DNA of 64,000 nucleotides from Uranotaenia lowii (Eukaryota > Arthropoda > Insecta > Diptera > Culicidae), in assembly GCF_029784155.1 (NCBI RefSeq), contig NC_073691.1, forward strand, positions 131,626,714 to 131,690,713, read 5' to 3'. The notes under the pieces are model-generated. The model was not told where the DNA came from and did no database searches. It saw only the letters and a program-made list of their open reading frames with translations. This document shows, piece by piece, positions 41,579 to 53,796 of this stretch. Numbering within the stretch: position 1 is the stretch's first letter; every line of letters starts with the position of its first letter. The translations under genes were made by a program, and so were the position numbers.

Positions 41579-44500
41579 TACAGATCTATAAATGCACTTC
41601 TTCAGATCTACGAACGGTTATTGAAATTTGTGTATCTTGAGGATATCCTAAGGGGTTTCAGCGGAATACATACTAGAAACTTCGGGTTTAAAGATTACCC
41701 ATAAAAAGATATCGTCCAAAAAATGTCTATAATCTAGTAACATATTGCAATCCTATGAAAGCATGTAGAGACTAAGACAAGTTTACTTATCAAGACTGTT
41801 AAGTGAGGTTGATATCGGATCGTTTCCGTGGCGCTATTTACGGAGGTTCGTGAAACTTACAGCTGAAGATGATTCACATGTTACCTACTTACTACCTTTT
41901 TTCCGTACATATGAAAGTGTACTTGAAATATCACACACATATTTGAAACCACGTCAGGTGGCATACTGTTTTAGTTGCTTTATCAATATGTGGAATCCAT
42001 CACCACTTGTCTCTCTTGATAGATAATACTCTTCGATTTAGGGTTTCACATGCTTGAATTCGTTCATCACAATCTCCGAGCAAAGTAAAATCGATGATGT
42101 ACCCCAAATGCATTAGTAGTGAACACAACCATTTACTATTCCGCCATATGTCACCAAACAACGGTTGAGAGTTTGGCAGGAAGAAATTAGCAGATCATCG
42201 ATAGTCGAATAATAAACTATCGTCACACGACGAACCGGGGACTTCTTGACCAAGGTGGTTTTCATAAAAAAAAATAATATTAATAATCTAAATACATAAT
42301 CATCCCCTCAATACAATCGAGAGAAAATCAACATGAGTAACGCGCTCTGTATCAACCGTTGAACAAAACAAAATAACATGTAACTGAAAGTGTGATCGTA
42401 CTCACCATCTATTTTCAACCTATTTCTAAAATAAGCAAATGACAGCCAATATGCGAATATTATAACTAAAAACAAGCGATGAAATGGTAATTGAAGACAG
42501 AAAAAAACATTAAGCATATCATAGCGATGAAAATTTTGTGAAAACAGAAGCTGAACGGGTGTTTGCTTGCCACACACACACTCTTGAAACCCAACACATA
42601 AACTAAAAAAAACACCTAAATACACGGGAATAGGAGGGAATAAAGGAACAAAATCACTGAACGCAAAAATATATTAGGGGTGAACTCGATTTTTTTATAC
42701 GAAAGAGTTTACTATCTTTACCACCTGCACCAAGTGTATCGGATGAGCTACGATTGCGTAAATTAAAAGCTTTTTTCATCAGTTCTTGGCAACCCTGAAT
42801 GTGTACGTTAGCTTTACTCAACCACAGAAAAAAAAATCGTAAGCTAAAGCCCAAATCTAAACCAAATTTGACCGGTCCACTATTTTGAATGCAATGGTCT
42901 CGGTTAGCAACATTTTTGAATATCAATCTCAGCAAACCGTAAAATTCCATATTAATAAAAACAAAAAAAAAACAATCGAAAGCCAAATACACCTACCGAA
43001 ACACTCCGGCGTTGTCGGATTCAGACTACTTTGATTGAAAAAGCTTACTTTTTTTACCATGCAACTCGCAATTTTACACCAGATACACGTTTATAGATTT
43101 TTTAACAAGACACTTTTTCAGATGCAGAGCACTTTTGTGCTTACCCCTTGATGGATAAAAAGTTTTGGTTCCCAGCTAACTAAACGTATGACCGTAAAGT
43201 AATGAAGTAAAAGTGTTGAGCACGAGAAGATGCTGCGCTTTAAGTTGAAATTGAACAAATCTAAGAAAAACATCAGAACAGATATATTCATCACTATTAA
43301 GAAAAAGGTTACAAGAAACTGCTAATGAAAAAAAAATGATGGAATAGAGACAAAACAAAGGCACACAAACCAACTCACGAGATCTAACCAGCTAAAGATT
43401 TAATGTTTTTTTTTTATAGATACTAATAGTATCATACTATCTTTAAGCTTAAAATGGGTCGAAAAAGTCTTGGTCCATTTGAGTTTTGAGACGCAAAAAC
43501 GAAACAGAGTTGGGACTCGTGGCAGCAGTTTCGACCAAACAGACGAAATATTACAGGCAAGTTACGAAAACACACGTTTTAGTGTACAAATTTTGATTTT
43601 TAGGAGAATTTTCGGTTCCACGCTAGATTTAGTTTGCTATCAATTACTGAACTAAAGCGTTAAAGTAGCTTTTTTTTAAATTCATGAAAAGCTTCTAAGT
43701 ATTGGAAAATCACAGAAATCTAGTTTAGCTTTTGATAAATAAACGAAACCAAAAAAAAAACATCACACAGGTGATTGAAGTTGATCATTTTATTTATTGT
43801 TCGATATGATTTAGCGAATTATTAAGTTCAGCTCTTGAATCGCAGATGACCATATTTTGGTTTCTCCTAGAATTTTCGAGCGTAATTTGAAATAATGGGT
43901 TGATGTTATTTCGTATTATTGTAGACTATTTATGGTAGTTGGAAGTAAAATCAAGTTCAAGATGGAATTAAACGAAATTTAACAAATTATTGCAATATCA
44001 AACCAACTGAATAGAAACAAAAAAAAAACACTTTATAACCAAAAAAACACGCTAGAATAAACAATTGCAAACAAACATTGAATATACACTGAAAAAAATA
44101 ACCATTAGAATTCGATATCATGTGAATAACACAGAATTCCGGAATAGAAATCAATTTTCCCAACGTGGTTAGGCCAACTCAAAGATCATACAGAATTTAA
44201 CAAACACTTACAGCGTTTTCGTTCGTTTTCCATTAGCTCAGTTGGATACTTTTTCTTCATAAACAAACAAAGTCGTCTCCCGGGACGATGCATATGAATT
44301 GTGGTGACGATTTTGTTTGAATATGAAGTTTGCCACTGCCTCGGTGCCAGTGAAAAATAAACGAAAACGCTATCAGCCTCATTTTTGTTTGTTCCAACTG
44401 AGATGATGGCTATATCGTTATTTTCTCTAATGATTCTCAATTTCTTATCTAAGGCAATCTAAGCAACTTTCTGCGAACGCATTTCCTTAACCTACTTGAT

Positions 44501-46154
44501 TTTTTCTTGCTCAGCGAAAATCTATCTTTCAAGATCGCTAGAGTTTTTTATGTATAACTATTTAATTAGCCATTTTTCAACCAACCATCACGTCAGAAGA
44601 CCCATTGAATGGGGAAAAACCATTAATCACTTTAACAACCTTATAGAGAATGAGTCATAAAACTTCAATCATTTATCTTATATTTCTCAATCGCGGAAAT
44701 TTATACAATAAAAAAAAGCGAAAAACAACTCAACGCCGATCAAATCAAATCCAACTCCACTTGTTCGAATCTCTCTGTATTTACTCACATACTATCTTAC
44801 TTCTCCGAAGAATCACCTTTGAAAATCATCTATTTGCACCGTAACAAAAACCGTAACGGAGATGTAAAAACACTTCCCTATCCCGATGCACACCATCAAA
44901 CAAATTCACCGTTACAAATATTTATCAACAAAAAAATATAAGCCGCAATCACAGACAGTATTCACGCGCCCAAAGATAATGAGCGATAAAAAAGAAAAAA
45001 AAAATCTACCAAACGTATCTAGGTAAATCATAGAAAAACTAAGCTAATTTAAAAATTAAAACGAACAAAAATGAGAAAAACAGGAACAAAACCAGACCGA
45101 TACTAAGTGTTAAATATGTACGAAGAATAAACACAAAAATAGCAACATTAATTACCAACCATCACAGTACGACCATTATCACAGATCGAAAAAATCTAGA
45201 AGAGTAAAAAAAACGAAACAAACATCAATCGCCACGCAAATGTGAAAAACATGCACACATAATAAGCGAATCGCATATATTCATCCATTACAGGCTATAG
45301 ACGGTATAGGCAAGTTGATTAAACTAACAAGATAAAAAAACAAACCAAAATTCATAGTAGGCCGTGAAATCAATGCGACAAACAACATATGTAAGAGAAC
45401 CATAAGAAAAAACTAAACAAGTCATACATCTGTAGGAGGAAGCAAAATACTCTGATTCCACCACTGCCACAATAAAGTAACATACCAAATGAACATAAGA
45501 ATTAACAAAGAATATTCATACAGAGCAAAATTAAACCAAAACGAATTATGAGAAAAGGTATATTTGGAAGCGAACGTCAAAGAGAAAAAAAATTGGCTTT
45601 TGTTTCGGGACAGATCTAGATCGGTTGGAAAAAACAATTTACAACTGACTGACGCTAAAGGTGTGGTTATCAACACGGTAACAGTAACAACAATAGAAAA
45701 TTCGAAGCGGAAAATTGAAAACATGAACATTCTTATACAAAAAAAAAAACAATAGCTGTGGTGTGGTGTGAAAAGCAAACGATAGAAAAGAAAAAGGTCT
45801 GCAAACTAGAGGACACACAAAGACAAAGATCACATCACTTATGGTAACCGAACACTGTTGCCAGTTGCTAGGGAAAAGAAATAAAAAGGAGAAACGAGAG
45901 AAAAAATAGATCAATTCAAGCGCGTGGAGTGAAATAAATGAACACACACACATAAATTCACAAAATATGCAAAATGGTACAGCACGGCATGGACGGAAGA
46001 AGAAAAAGATGGAGAGGAGAATAAATCTACTAATAATAATTATTAAAAGTAATGGAAAAATATTGAAAATATGAATAATGATATGTTATGAAAATATATA
46101 AATATATACATGATAAATATTGAATGTAGTTTCATTTACTTCTATATCACAAAT

Positions 46155-47592
46155 CACGGGCTCTTAAAAATGATCTTTGAAATTGACTTGAGCCCCTACT
46201 GTTTCTTTTTACTGCCTCGATTCATGAAGGTCGTTTTCCTAAGTTCTGGAAGATTTCACATATAGTGCCCATACACAAGAGCGGTTCTAGGATCTCCGTC
46301 GAAAACTAGCGTGGTGTAGCAATCCTTTCAGCTATACCCAAGCTTTTCGAAAGCATTGTCTATGACCAGATGTACCCATGGATAGAATCAAAAATTTCAG
46401 ATGTTCAACATGGCTTCCTTAAAAGGCGGTCAACCGTCACGAATTTAACGGAGTTTGTCTCAAGAGTCTCACAATGGATGATGGAAGGTCTACAAGTCGA
46501 TGCTCTATACACCGACATGTCCAAAGCCTTCGATGTGATCAACATAGACGCACTTCTGTCGGCGCTGTGCAAAAATGGAATAAGCGGCACTTGCCTACAA
46601 TGGATCCGCTTATACTTAATCGAAAGAACGCAATACATTAAGCTGGAGAACGTGAGATCCAGGACATACTCGGTAAACAGTGGTGTACCACAAGGGAGTC
46701 ACTAGGGACCCCTTTTTTTCACCACTGTTATGAACGAGTTTCCTGGAGTGCTGTCCGATGTGTTCGTGCTTGTGTGTGCCGATGATTTAAAGATGTTTCT
46801 GCCAATTCGTCACCCAAAAGATTGCATGACTCTGCAAAATGCTCTATACAAGTTTACGGGATGCTGCAGCAGATTTGGATTAAAAGTCAACGACTCTAAA
46901 TGCAATGTAGTTACTTTTTCTCGGAAAATGAGCAAAATCATGTACGAATACCGCCTGGGAAATGATTTGATTGTTGCACGGCAAGCTTCAATAAAAAATT
47001 TGGGAGTTGAGTTAGACTCAGAGCTAAACTTTTCGAAGCACATAGAAAAAGTTGTAACAAAGGCCAATTCAATGTTCGGAATGGTTAGCAGAATTAGTCA
47101 AGAGTTGAGTGATCCCTATACGATTGTATCAATTTACGTCGGATTGCTCGGACCGCAATGGAGTACGCGAGTATTGTTTGGCGTCCATACTACAACATTT
47201 ATATCAACAGACTAGAGAGAGTTCAAAAGAAGTTCCTGAGATACGCCTTGAGAAACCTTGGATGGCAAGCAGAAATGCCGGAGTATCAAGTGTTGTACAT
47301 GCTGGTAGAATTGGACTCCCTGGAAACCCGCAGAAAATCGATTGACGCACTATTTTTAAAAGATCTGACCAGTGGAAGATATAATTCACCGTATTTAACA
47401 TCTCAAATATGCTATAATGAAGGCCGCAGTAGTTTGCGTAGCGTAAGGCCATTCCAGTTAGCTAATCGGATTCAAAATTATGCTAGAAATGAGCCTATGT
47501 ACCGAATCATGACACTTTATAATGCAAACGTTGATATTATTAAATTTAATATGGCCAGAGAACAAATTAAGATTAGAAGTAAGCAGTGTTAA
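46155..47592 (+). pseudogene. Jockey/CR1-like LINE reverse transcriptase remnant
   Basis: RT blocks in order: GRFPKFWKISHIVPIHKSGS (about 46225-46285), RGVAILSAIPKLFE, DVQHGFLKRRSTVTNL, LYTDMSKAFDVIN (catalytic Asp), SGVPQGSH, CADDLKMF (catalytic Asp pair, usual Phe replaced by Cys), then the thumb LNFSKHIEKVVTKANSMFGM and a C-terminal FLRYALRNLGW. Broken by TAG near 46310, TAG right after GVPQGSH (46706), and a frameshift near 47140-47160. 5'-truncated; no endonuclease seen. Clade inferred from motif style. Confidence 0.88.
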
Positions 47593-48290
47593 TTTGTATT
47601 AATTGTTCGTGTGGTTCATAATATTAATTATACTCTAGATTAAGATAAAGAACCAAATGGTTAGGAAGTATAAGGAGCCACTCTAGGATGCACACGAAGT
47701 TCAAATCAACCATCGGAGTGCAACCCTTGATCTGAAATATGGTAAATAGTCTATGGTTATTGGGGATAACTGAATGCAGACTCCTTAAATAATGCAAAAC
47801 ATCCATTTCCGGCAGGTAAAAAGGGTTGCCTGACTAGTAGTCACCAAGTTAAAAACTAATAATGATCAGTTCCAAAGATCGCAATCTGTGCATTCGGTTT
47901 TTAGCCAATATGACAGATGTGTTCCGATGAACTAAAAAATTTATGTTAAAACCGGATTTAAGAGATCAAATTCTTCGAGATGCCTACTCACGAAAAGGTT
48001 CCAACCAGATTCCAATTGCTTTTTCTAGGTGAGTTTGTGTAAAATATCATGATTTTGCAAAGGTTTTGCTTCTGTGGTAAAAAAAACATAAATCAATATA
48101 TGACTGAAAAAAGTGTGCAGAGATAAAAAAGAGATTTTATGAAACAGTTAGGGTATTTCTTGAAATCATTGATATTTTTTTATTTTTACATTAAATGTCA
48201 TATTAACAACTTCATTTCCTCCATAAACAGTTTTTCGATCAAATGAGTAGTTTTTAAAATACACACGTTTGTAACTGCCCGGATACTAAA
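47593..48290. other. Intergenic, nothing recognised
   Basis: AT-rich sequence between two LINE remnants. The first 200 bp may be the 3' noncoding part of the Jockey/CR1-like copy. Confidence 0.4.
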
Positions 48291-50150
48291 TGATCATAGC
48301 CTTATATGTCCCCAATATTTTATCCTGCCACACCAAACCCTTCTATCGATGGTTTTCCCTTCAGAATTCTCCTTACATTAAACTTAACTCCTGGTACTTT
48401 CCTGCAATTATTCAACATCTGTAATAAATCTGCTTTTCAAATTTTGCCAGTGGTATCCTATTTCTTTTGGTAAGAGTAGCGTTCTTTGTTCCGTATAACA
48501 TTGATGGGGCTATAACTGCATTGTACATAAGTTTACCTTATTCTACAACTACTTTAGCTGCCTTCAAAGCATTCTGGCATCTTAGTCTTACTGCCTCAGG
48601 CCTATTCAATTTTGAGGTTAAATTCACTCCTAGATATCGCATAGAGCTACATACATTAAACAAATTGCCATTAATCTCTACTGTCTTCACCTGTTTTCCC
48701 TTGTCAACTGGTTCTCTTATAAGGATTTGGCTTTTACTGACATCGATATCCAATCCCACTTCCTTAAACTACTCTTCCATTTCCTTCATTATCTTTTCTA
48801 ACTTTGTTTTGTTTTCAGCTATAATAAGAAAATCATGTGCAAACGCTAGTATTAGAGGAACCTCGACATTTCCCCGCCTAACTGTCTTCAATTCGATCAC
48901 CCTATTCTCAACTTTAGGTAGAACGTTTTGCATTATCAGTACGAAAAAAAAATTGTTACAATGAACATCCTTGCTTAATCCCATTTCTTCTGTGTGCTTC
49001 TTCTGACCATTGATTCTGCCATAGTATCCTAGTTTTTTCGTCCTTAATGCAAGTAACGACTCTCTGAACTAAGTGTGCTGGGACTTCTAATTCTTTCAAA
49101 ATTCTCTGAAGCTCATTCAAGTTCACATTGTCAAAAGCTTTACTAATTTCTAGTGCCATAATTCACAATGGTTTCACACTATTCCAAAACTCCTCCATTA
49201 TTCTAAGTGCAAAAAAAAGTTATTTTTTTATTTACATAGTATTCCGTCTCACGACATAACTTGACGAACATAATTCCTAAAATTCACTCGGTCCATGGCA
49301 ACCGTTCTCCAATTTCTCAGGCACCCCACGTTCGCCAGATCACGCTCCACTTGGTCTAACCACCTCACTCGTTGCGCCCCCGCTCGTCTTGTTCCTACCG
49401 GATTCGCAGAAAACACCTGTTTTGCAGGACAGTCGTCCGGCATTCTCGCAACATGTCCCGCCCAGCGTATCCGGCAAGCCTTAACCACCTTCTGGATACT
49501 GTTATCTTCTGTTGATCTCCTTCTAAAAATGCTGCTTTTGACACATCTATCTCTTGTGTAAAGTTCCCTAACCTACCTCTTTAGGCATCTCGTTTTCCCT
49601 CCACATTCTTTCCCAAATTACCATAAGTGCGTGTGCGTCTATTGTTGCCTCATCTGCGTATTTAATTAGATCCATTTTTAAGTCCATCACTACCTGCTGA
49701 CTTTCCATTGCATTGGTTTTTCAATATTGCCTCCATCTCTTCTTTCTAGGTGGCTCAGTTAAGGGACAAGTATCCTCGTCTTCCCAAAGCCTAATGTCTG
49801 ATTCCCCTTCTCATGACTTTAAAATATCATTCCAAGTTTTGATAGGCATATTTATTTTCTTTTGACTTTTCTTTTTTCTAAACCTCTTCAAGAAAGCATA
49901 AGTTTTCCTAACTCTAACGCCTACATCAAAATTGTTTATTTCTTAGAAAAAATTGTGATGGATTTTTCCTCGTAACCCTTAACTGCTGCCAAAAACTCTA
50001 TTTTTCTTTCCCTTGCTATAAATTTGTAGAATTGCTCATCTGGAAACTTATTCGCTATTCTTGTTGCCTGATTCAGTTTGAGTAATGCTCTTTTCCTCTT
50101 GGGAGTTAACGGAGGTCTCCCTGTTGTAGGAGTCCTGATATTCGAAAATT
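48290..50150 (-). pseudogene. RTE-like LINE remnant: linker and reverse transcriptase
   Basis: Minus strand, 5' end at high coordinates. From 50150: TGRPPLTPKRKRALLKLNQA and KKSQKKINMPIKTW, the pre-RT linker, matching in layout the element at 26309 (which has [12 protein letters not shown]). Then LMVIWERMWRENEMPKE (about 49640-49580), LEISKAFDNVNL, NGIKQGCSLSPYLF, AFAHDFLII (catalytic pair changed to HD), SKSQILIREPVDKGKQ and YGTKNATLTKRN. Frameshifts and stops occur throughout, and it is interrupted by 49205-49560. Confidence 0.85.
49205..49560 (-). mobile_element. 3' fragment of another LINE, nested
   Basis: An 80-codon minus-strand frame with RIRWAGHVARMPDDCPAKQV and WLDQVERDLANVGCL, the C-terminal tail of RTE-type LINE proteins, ends at TAA followed by an A/T-rich tail (ATAAAAAAATAAC...). 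It lies between two adjoining RT segments of the host copy, so it is a 5'-truncated insertion in the same orientation. Target duplication was not resolved. Confidence 0.75.
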
Positions 50151-50154
50151 CGGT

Positions 50155-51838
50155 ATTTTTTCTCCGCCTTTAAGTAGACCCAATTTGTCCGTCACTCGAT
50201 CGATCTCGAACATAATATCGATTCGCGCGATCGACGGTTTGAGTAATGCGTTTCGTAACGCTAGAGGAGACGTTCATACATTCTCCCGCGAGGTGTTGAA
50301 TTGTTTCAGCTAGAACCAATTAGCTACTGCGATTCTGATGCATTTGACGAAATTATAATCTCTTGAGATGATCTCTTAGAACTCTCGGGGATTGTGAACT
50401 TCCGCCGAGGGCGTTCGTAGCAAGGTCGCCTTCCCTGTACTGAGAGCTCAAGGAGGCGATCAAACGTTTCTTGAGCGTGATCGGCAGTGGGAGTGCGTGT
50501 GGGCCGTGAATGTTTGAGTCCAATTTGAAGTTAGTTATAGAGCGGTGCTAGATAAAGATAGTTTTGCGTGCATAGTTTCATCCAGCAAGGTAATTGTGCG
50601 TGCTTGAATGAATCGTGCGTGTTTTAATGTTTCTGTGTCAAAGAAGGTACACATTTTCCCCCCCAGCCGGATCAAACCTGGACCACGCAGCACTCCGCTG
50701 CTCCGTTTTCCCGTCACGTCAATGACACCCGACAATGTAACCTGTCGGAAGCGAAACGTTACGTCACCACAGCGTTTCGAGGGAGTGACGGGAGCTTCAC
50801 GTGGCTGAGAGGGTCACTCCAGTTAACAGCAAGCGTTCTTAACTGACCCAGCAACTGTTCAAGGTCAGTGCAGTGCGACACAGCGTCGGTCATCGCCCTT
50901 TGACCGCAGGTCAAATTCTTAAGCGTTGTCATCTCGTGTTGGAAAATCACCTTCGTTCGACACCCAACACCTTCGACTAACACCCAAGTGGCGCAACCAC
51001 AGCATCCAAGAGCCTGACTCATCATAAGGAGTCATCAACGGGACCGCCAGTGACTCTCTTTTTCGCCAGCAAGTATCAGGAACGCATGATTGGGTGAGTC
51101 GATTCCAGCTGGAATTACTTGGGGTGCTTTATAGCATGGAGGGGGTCATGCTTATATGATGCCCCAGTGAAAAATTAGATGATCCGCAAATATTTTCCAT
51201 TTACGGTGACTTAGATCCCATTACATGAAATCATAAGTGGCGAGGCCGAATTTCCCAGCCGATAATTTAGGGAAGCCCCACTTCTCAACATAAAAGCACG
51301 CACGATGAAGAAGGACATTTAGGCGTTTAAGAAAGAATTGCACGCAAATAGTAGGTAGAATTTGAAATGCCATAATTCAAAGTTGATCGTTAGGCAATAA
51401 ATTGTAAAACTGTAAATGTTTGTTGAGCTGTTTCATTAATTAAGTGAAGGACTTGACCACACTGGGGTAGTAAGGGGAAGGACCTGGAGGTTCATATGTA
51501 TCTCAATTGCCGATTATGATTGGGATTCGGGAGGTCGCTAGTTCGGTGATGTGATTGCCGGGTATGGGCGATCTATAACTGGGCTGTTCTGGGATTTTAT
51601 GTTGATTGATCGCAATTCCGTCATGATGTCTTAGTTTCGTCGCATTTTGGGTTAGCTATTTGGAGAGCCCTACCTGATCCGATCCTTAACCACTTTTAAG
51701 GACAATTTATGGACTCGCCCTCAGCGGGGTCTCACCGGGCATATTAAACCGTGGCGTACGATCTCCTAACGGAGTGGCGCTTAAGTCGTACGCCAGTAAG
51801 GGATCGGTCAGTGGCGGCTACACTGTCACTTCTCTAAA
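50155..51838. mobile_element. Unclassified 1.7-kb insertion splitting the RTE-like LINE
   Basis: Endonuclease-side coding (LKQDTVRESYHKELKRLKKE, ending near 51840) and linker coding (near 50150) of the same LINE are separated by this stretch, which is richer in GC and CG dinucleotides than its surroundings. On the minus strand it begins TGTAGCCGCCACTGACCGAT near 51830. It has no long open frame. A solo LTR is one possibility, but no 4-6 bp target duplication could be fixed. Confidence 0.5.
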
Positions 51839-51839
51839 C

Positions 51840-52598
51840 ACTAAATCTAAATCTACTTCTTTCTTTAAACGCTTTAGCTCCTTGTGGTAACTCTCCCTGA
51901 CTGTATCTTGCTTCAATGCAGACGCTTCTAAGAGTATTTTCTATTCATTCTGATTCTTCTTCTGCTGTGTTCCTAAAGCATTTCTTAGAACTGTCACTAT
52001 AAGCTTATGGTCAGTTTATATCCTCGTCCAGTAACCTTTAATGCACCTCATATGAATGCTATTTCCAATCGGTACTAAAACATGATCTATTTGACTTGAC
52101 TTGTTCTTGCATTTCCATGTTTCGGAAGTGTCCGCCCCTATCATAGAAGATATGTTCTTTAGTTTATGCAATTGCCAGAATATTTTGAAAGCCTCATCAT
52201 TATCGTTTTTCATCTTGAACCTTGGTCTGTCTCCTCTTACTAGCTTTTCTTCTGTCTCAACTTCGTCAGAGCCTATCTGTGCATTCCAGTCCCCAACTAG
52301 TATCATATTATCTCTTAATCTTGCTTTATCTACTACCGCTCCTACTTTTGCTAAAAAGTTCTGTGGTTTAATGTTCGGGCCATGAACATTAACAACTATC
52401 AAGCTCCTACATTTCACTTCAAATTCAGATAAAATTACTTCAAATGAAATCAATTTTATTTCTTTTGGCTGCAGAATTTTGTCCTTTCTAGTTAAAAATG
52501 CTAATCCTCTAGATTTATTCTGTGTTGTTTTTACAACCTCCCATATGTAATTTTTAGTTTCAATTATTTCTACTACTGTATTAACTTCCCGTAATGCA
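51840..52598 (-). pseudogene. RTE-like LINE remnant: apurinic-type endonuclease
   Basis: Minus-strand protein with SLIVVNVHGPN, MILVGDWNAQIGSD and SSQIDHVLVP: the Asn/Asp/His blocks of the exonuclease-endonuclease-phosphatase fold used by LINEs to nick target DNA. The frame continues with stops towards 51840 as ILLEASALKQDTVRES. It belongs with 48290-50150 as one original element. The start of the domain is lost at the junction with Penelope-type RT near 52598. Confidence 0.88.
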
Positions 52599-52900
52599 GC
52601 AATTTCCATTGCGAAGTCCACGGGAACGTTAAAAAGCGAGACGACGTCCAATGAGAATAATACCGTCTCAGGGGGGAGAACAATTTTTCTCATTTCGTTA
52701 ACAAACTCGAAACTGTTGTTAATATGGGGATTTGTTTTACCAGAGATTTTGTTTAAAGTTCCGGCTAGACGTTTCGTAATTTTGTACGTAGCAGTACCAA
52801 TGGTGGAAACAATCAGGCGAAGTGGTCTACCTTCCTTGTGGGCTTCAGGCAGCCCATATGCTCGAGGGGGATTGCAATGGAAAACTTTCAAACAGTACAC
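52016..52900 (-). CDS. Chimeric open frame: Penelope RT half + LINE endonuclease
   Basis: 294 codons without a stop. Residues about 1-100 are Penelope-type reverse transcriptase (NPPRAYGLPEAHKEGRPLRL, then IVSTIGTATYKITKRLAGTL, FEFVNEMRKI, VLFSLDVVSLFNVPVDFAME), where the Asp in SLDVVSLF is the first catalytic residue. Residues about 106-294 are LINE endonuclease. Neither domain is complete, and there is no sign of a promoter or exon structure; the fusion most likely arose by insertion of one element into the other. Whether it is expressed is unknown. Confidence 0.6.
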   Translation of the reverse strand: MYCLKVFHCNPPRAYGLPEAHKEGRPLRLIVSTIGTATYKITKRLAGTLNKISGKTNPHINNSFEFVNEMRKIVLPPETVLFSLDVVSLFNVPVDFAMEIAALREVNTVVEIIETKNYIWEVVKTTQNKSRGLAFLTRKDKILQPKEIKLISFEVILSEFEVKCRSLIVVNVHGPNIKPQNFLAKVGAVVDKARLRDNMILVGDWNAQIGSDEVETEEKLVRGDRPRFKMKNDNDEAFKIFWQLHKLKNISSMIGADTSETWKCKNKSSQIDHVLVPIGNSIHMRCIKGYWTRI

Positions 52901-53045
52901 AGTTCATTTATCAATGAAATTTTGTTTTTGAAATTCATTGATAACATCAATTTAATTTCTTTAGTGTTGAGGTAGTGGGATCTTTTTCATCTCGAAGGAC
53001 GAGGAGGGACGTTTTTTAAATTTTAATTTTATAAGTCCCTTTTCA
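52598..53045 (-). pseudogene. Penelope-like element, reverse transcriptase piece
   Basis: Minus strand: upstream of the YGLPEAHK block the frame is broken but recognisable to about 53045. It points away from the + strand Penelope piece that starts near 53052, so two parts of Penelope-like elements meet 5' end to 5' end here. Such inverted partial copies are common for this class. Confidence 0.8.
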
Positions 53046-53295
53046 CACAAAAAAACACAATGATGGCACTGGTAGATAGGGCAATTATTTAGACTCACAC
53101 TGAGTGAGTCACACATGCTTTATACAGGGAAAAAACACTTACTACAGTTTACAAAATCTTTAAACTTAATAACTACCCACGAAATTTTGTTGCAAATATT
53201 ATTAAAGAACGAACACATCAAATTTATAATACATAAGTTGTCACAAAAAGAACTTTGAATAACTTTGCAACAATAGGCCTTTGCAATGTTTAGGC

Positions 53296-53788
53296 TAAGC
53301 TTGCCAGATTGCCCGGTTTTATCCGGGTTTGCCCGGATATTTGATGCACAATTTCGAGAAAGTCCGGTCCGGCCCGGTTGCCCGGATATCGTGAAAAAAG
53401 TCCGGATATTGCCCGGATTTTTTCACAATTTTCACAAAGAAACCAAAAAAAAAAAATCAAAGTTTTTGAGTAAGTTTCATTATCGGTATGGAAATTTTCA
53501 ACGGTTGTTTTATATAATTTCGCTGATTTACTTTCATAAACCTTTAAATATTTAAGTGTTCCAAAAAGTTGTTGGAAATCTGCAATTACATTATTAAAAG
53601 ATTAATTTCGATTTTTTGCATTTTTTCTTTGCTTTTATATATAATAACACCTAAATTTTGCCCGGTTTTTGCCCGGTTTTTGGATTTGAAAAATTGAAAT
53701 CCATGCCCGGATTTTGCCAGGTTTTTTTTAAAAAAATGCCCGCAATTGCTAGGCCCGGATGGTAGTGAAAAAAATTCTGGCAACCTTA
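53296..53788. mobile_element. TAAGGTTGCCAGA hAT-type element, copy C
   Basis: 493 bp with the same ends as copy B, flanked by the perfect 8-bp duplication GTTTAGGC (53288-53295, 53789-53796). It interrupts Penelope coding sequence between TIGLCNV-like and ENFSRYLRQFDINVAF-like segments, so it arrived after that element. It differs from copy B by small indels, including about 35 extra bases near 53590-53630. Confidence 0.95.
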
Positions 53789-53796
53789 GTTTAGGC

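Larger units (their letters stand above)
36020..46140 (+). other. RhoGAP100F: Putative very long 3' UTR of RhoGAP100F
   Basis: From the stop codon to about 46140 the + strand is A-rich over T, has only short open frames, and holds a single recognisable transposon (40739-41578), against a transposon every 1-2 kb elsewhere. AATAAA signals lie at 36429, 36433 and 36501 (a short 3' UTR option) and at 46020 (a distal option); other AATAAA copies lie between. Three Pumilio-type UGUANAUA sites occur at 37430, 38103 and 38481. Long neuronal 3' UTRs are common in insect synaptic genes. Extent is an inference from composition. Confidence 0.4.

Noticed and set aside
48467..48964. 165-codon + strand frame
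   Set aside because: Antisense of the RTE-like RT remnant; the minus strand carries the RT motifs.
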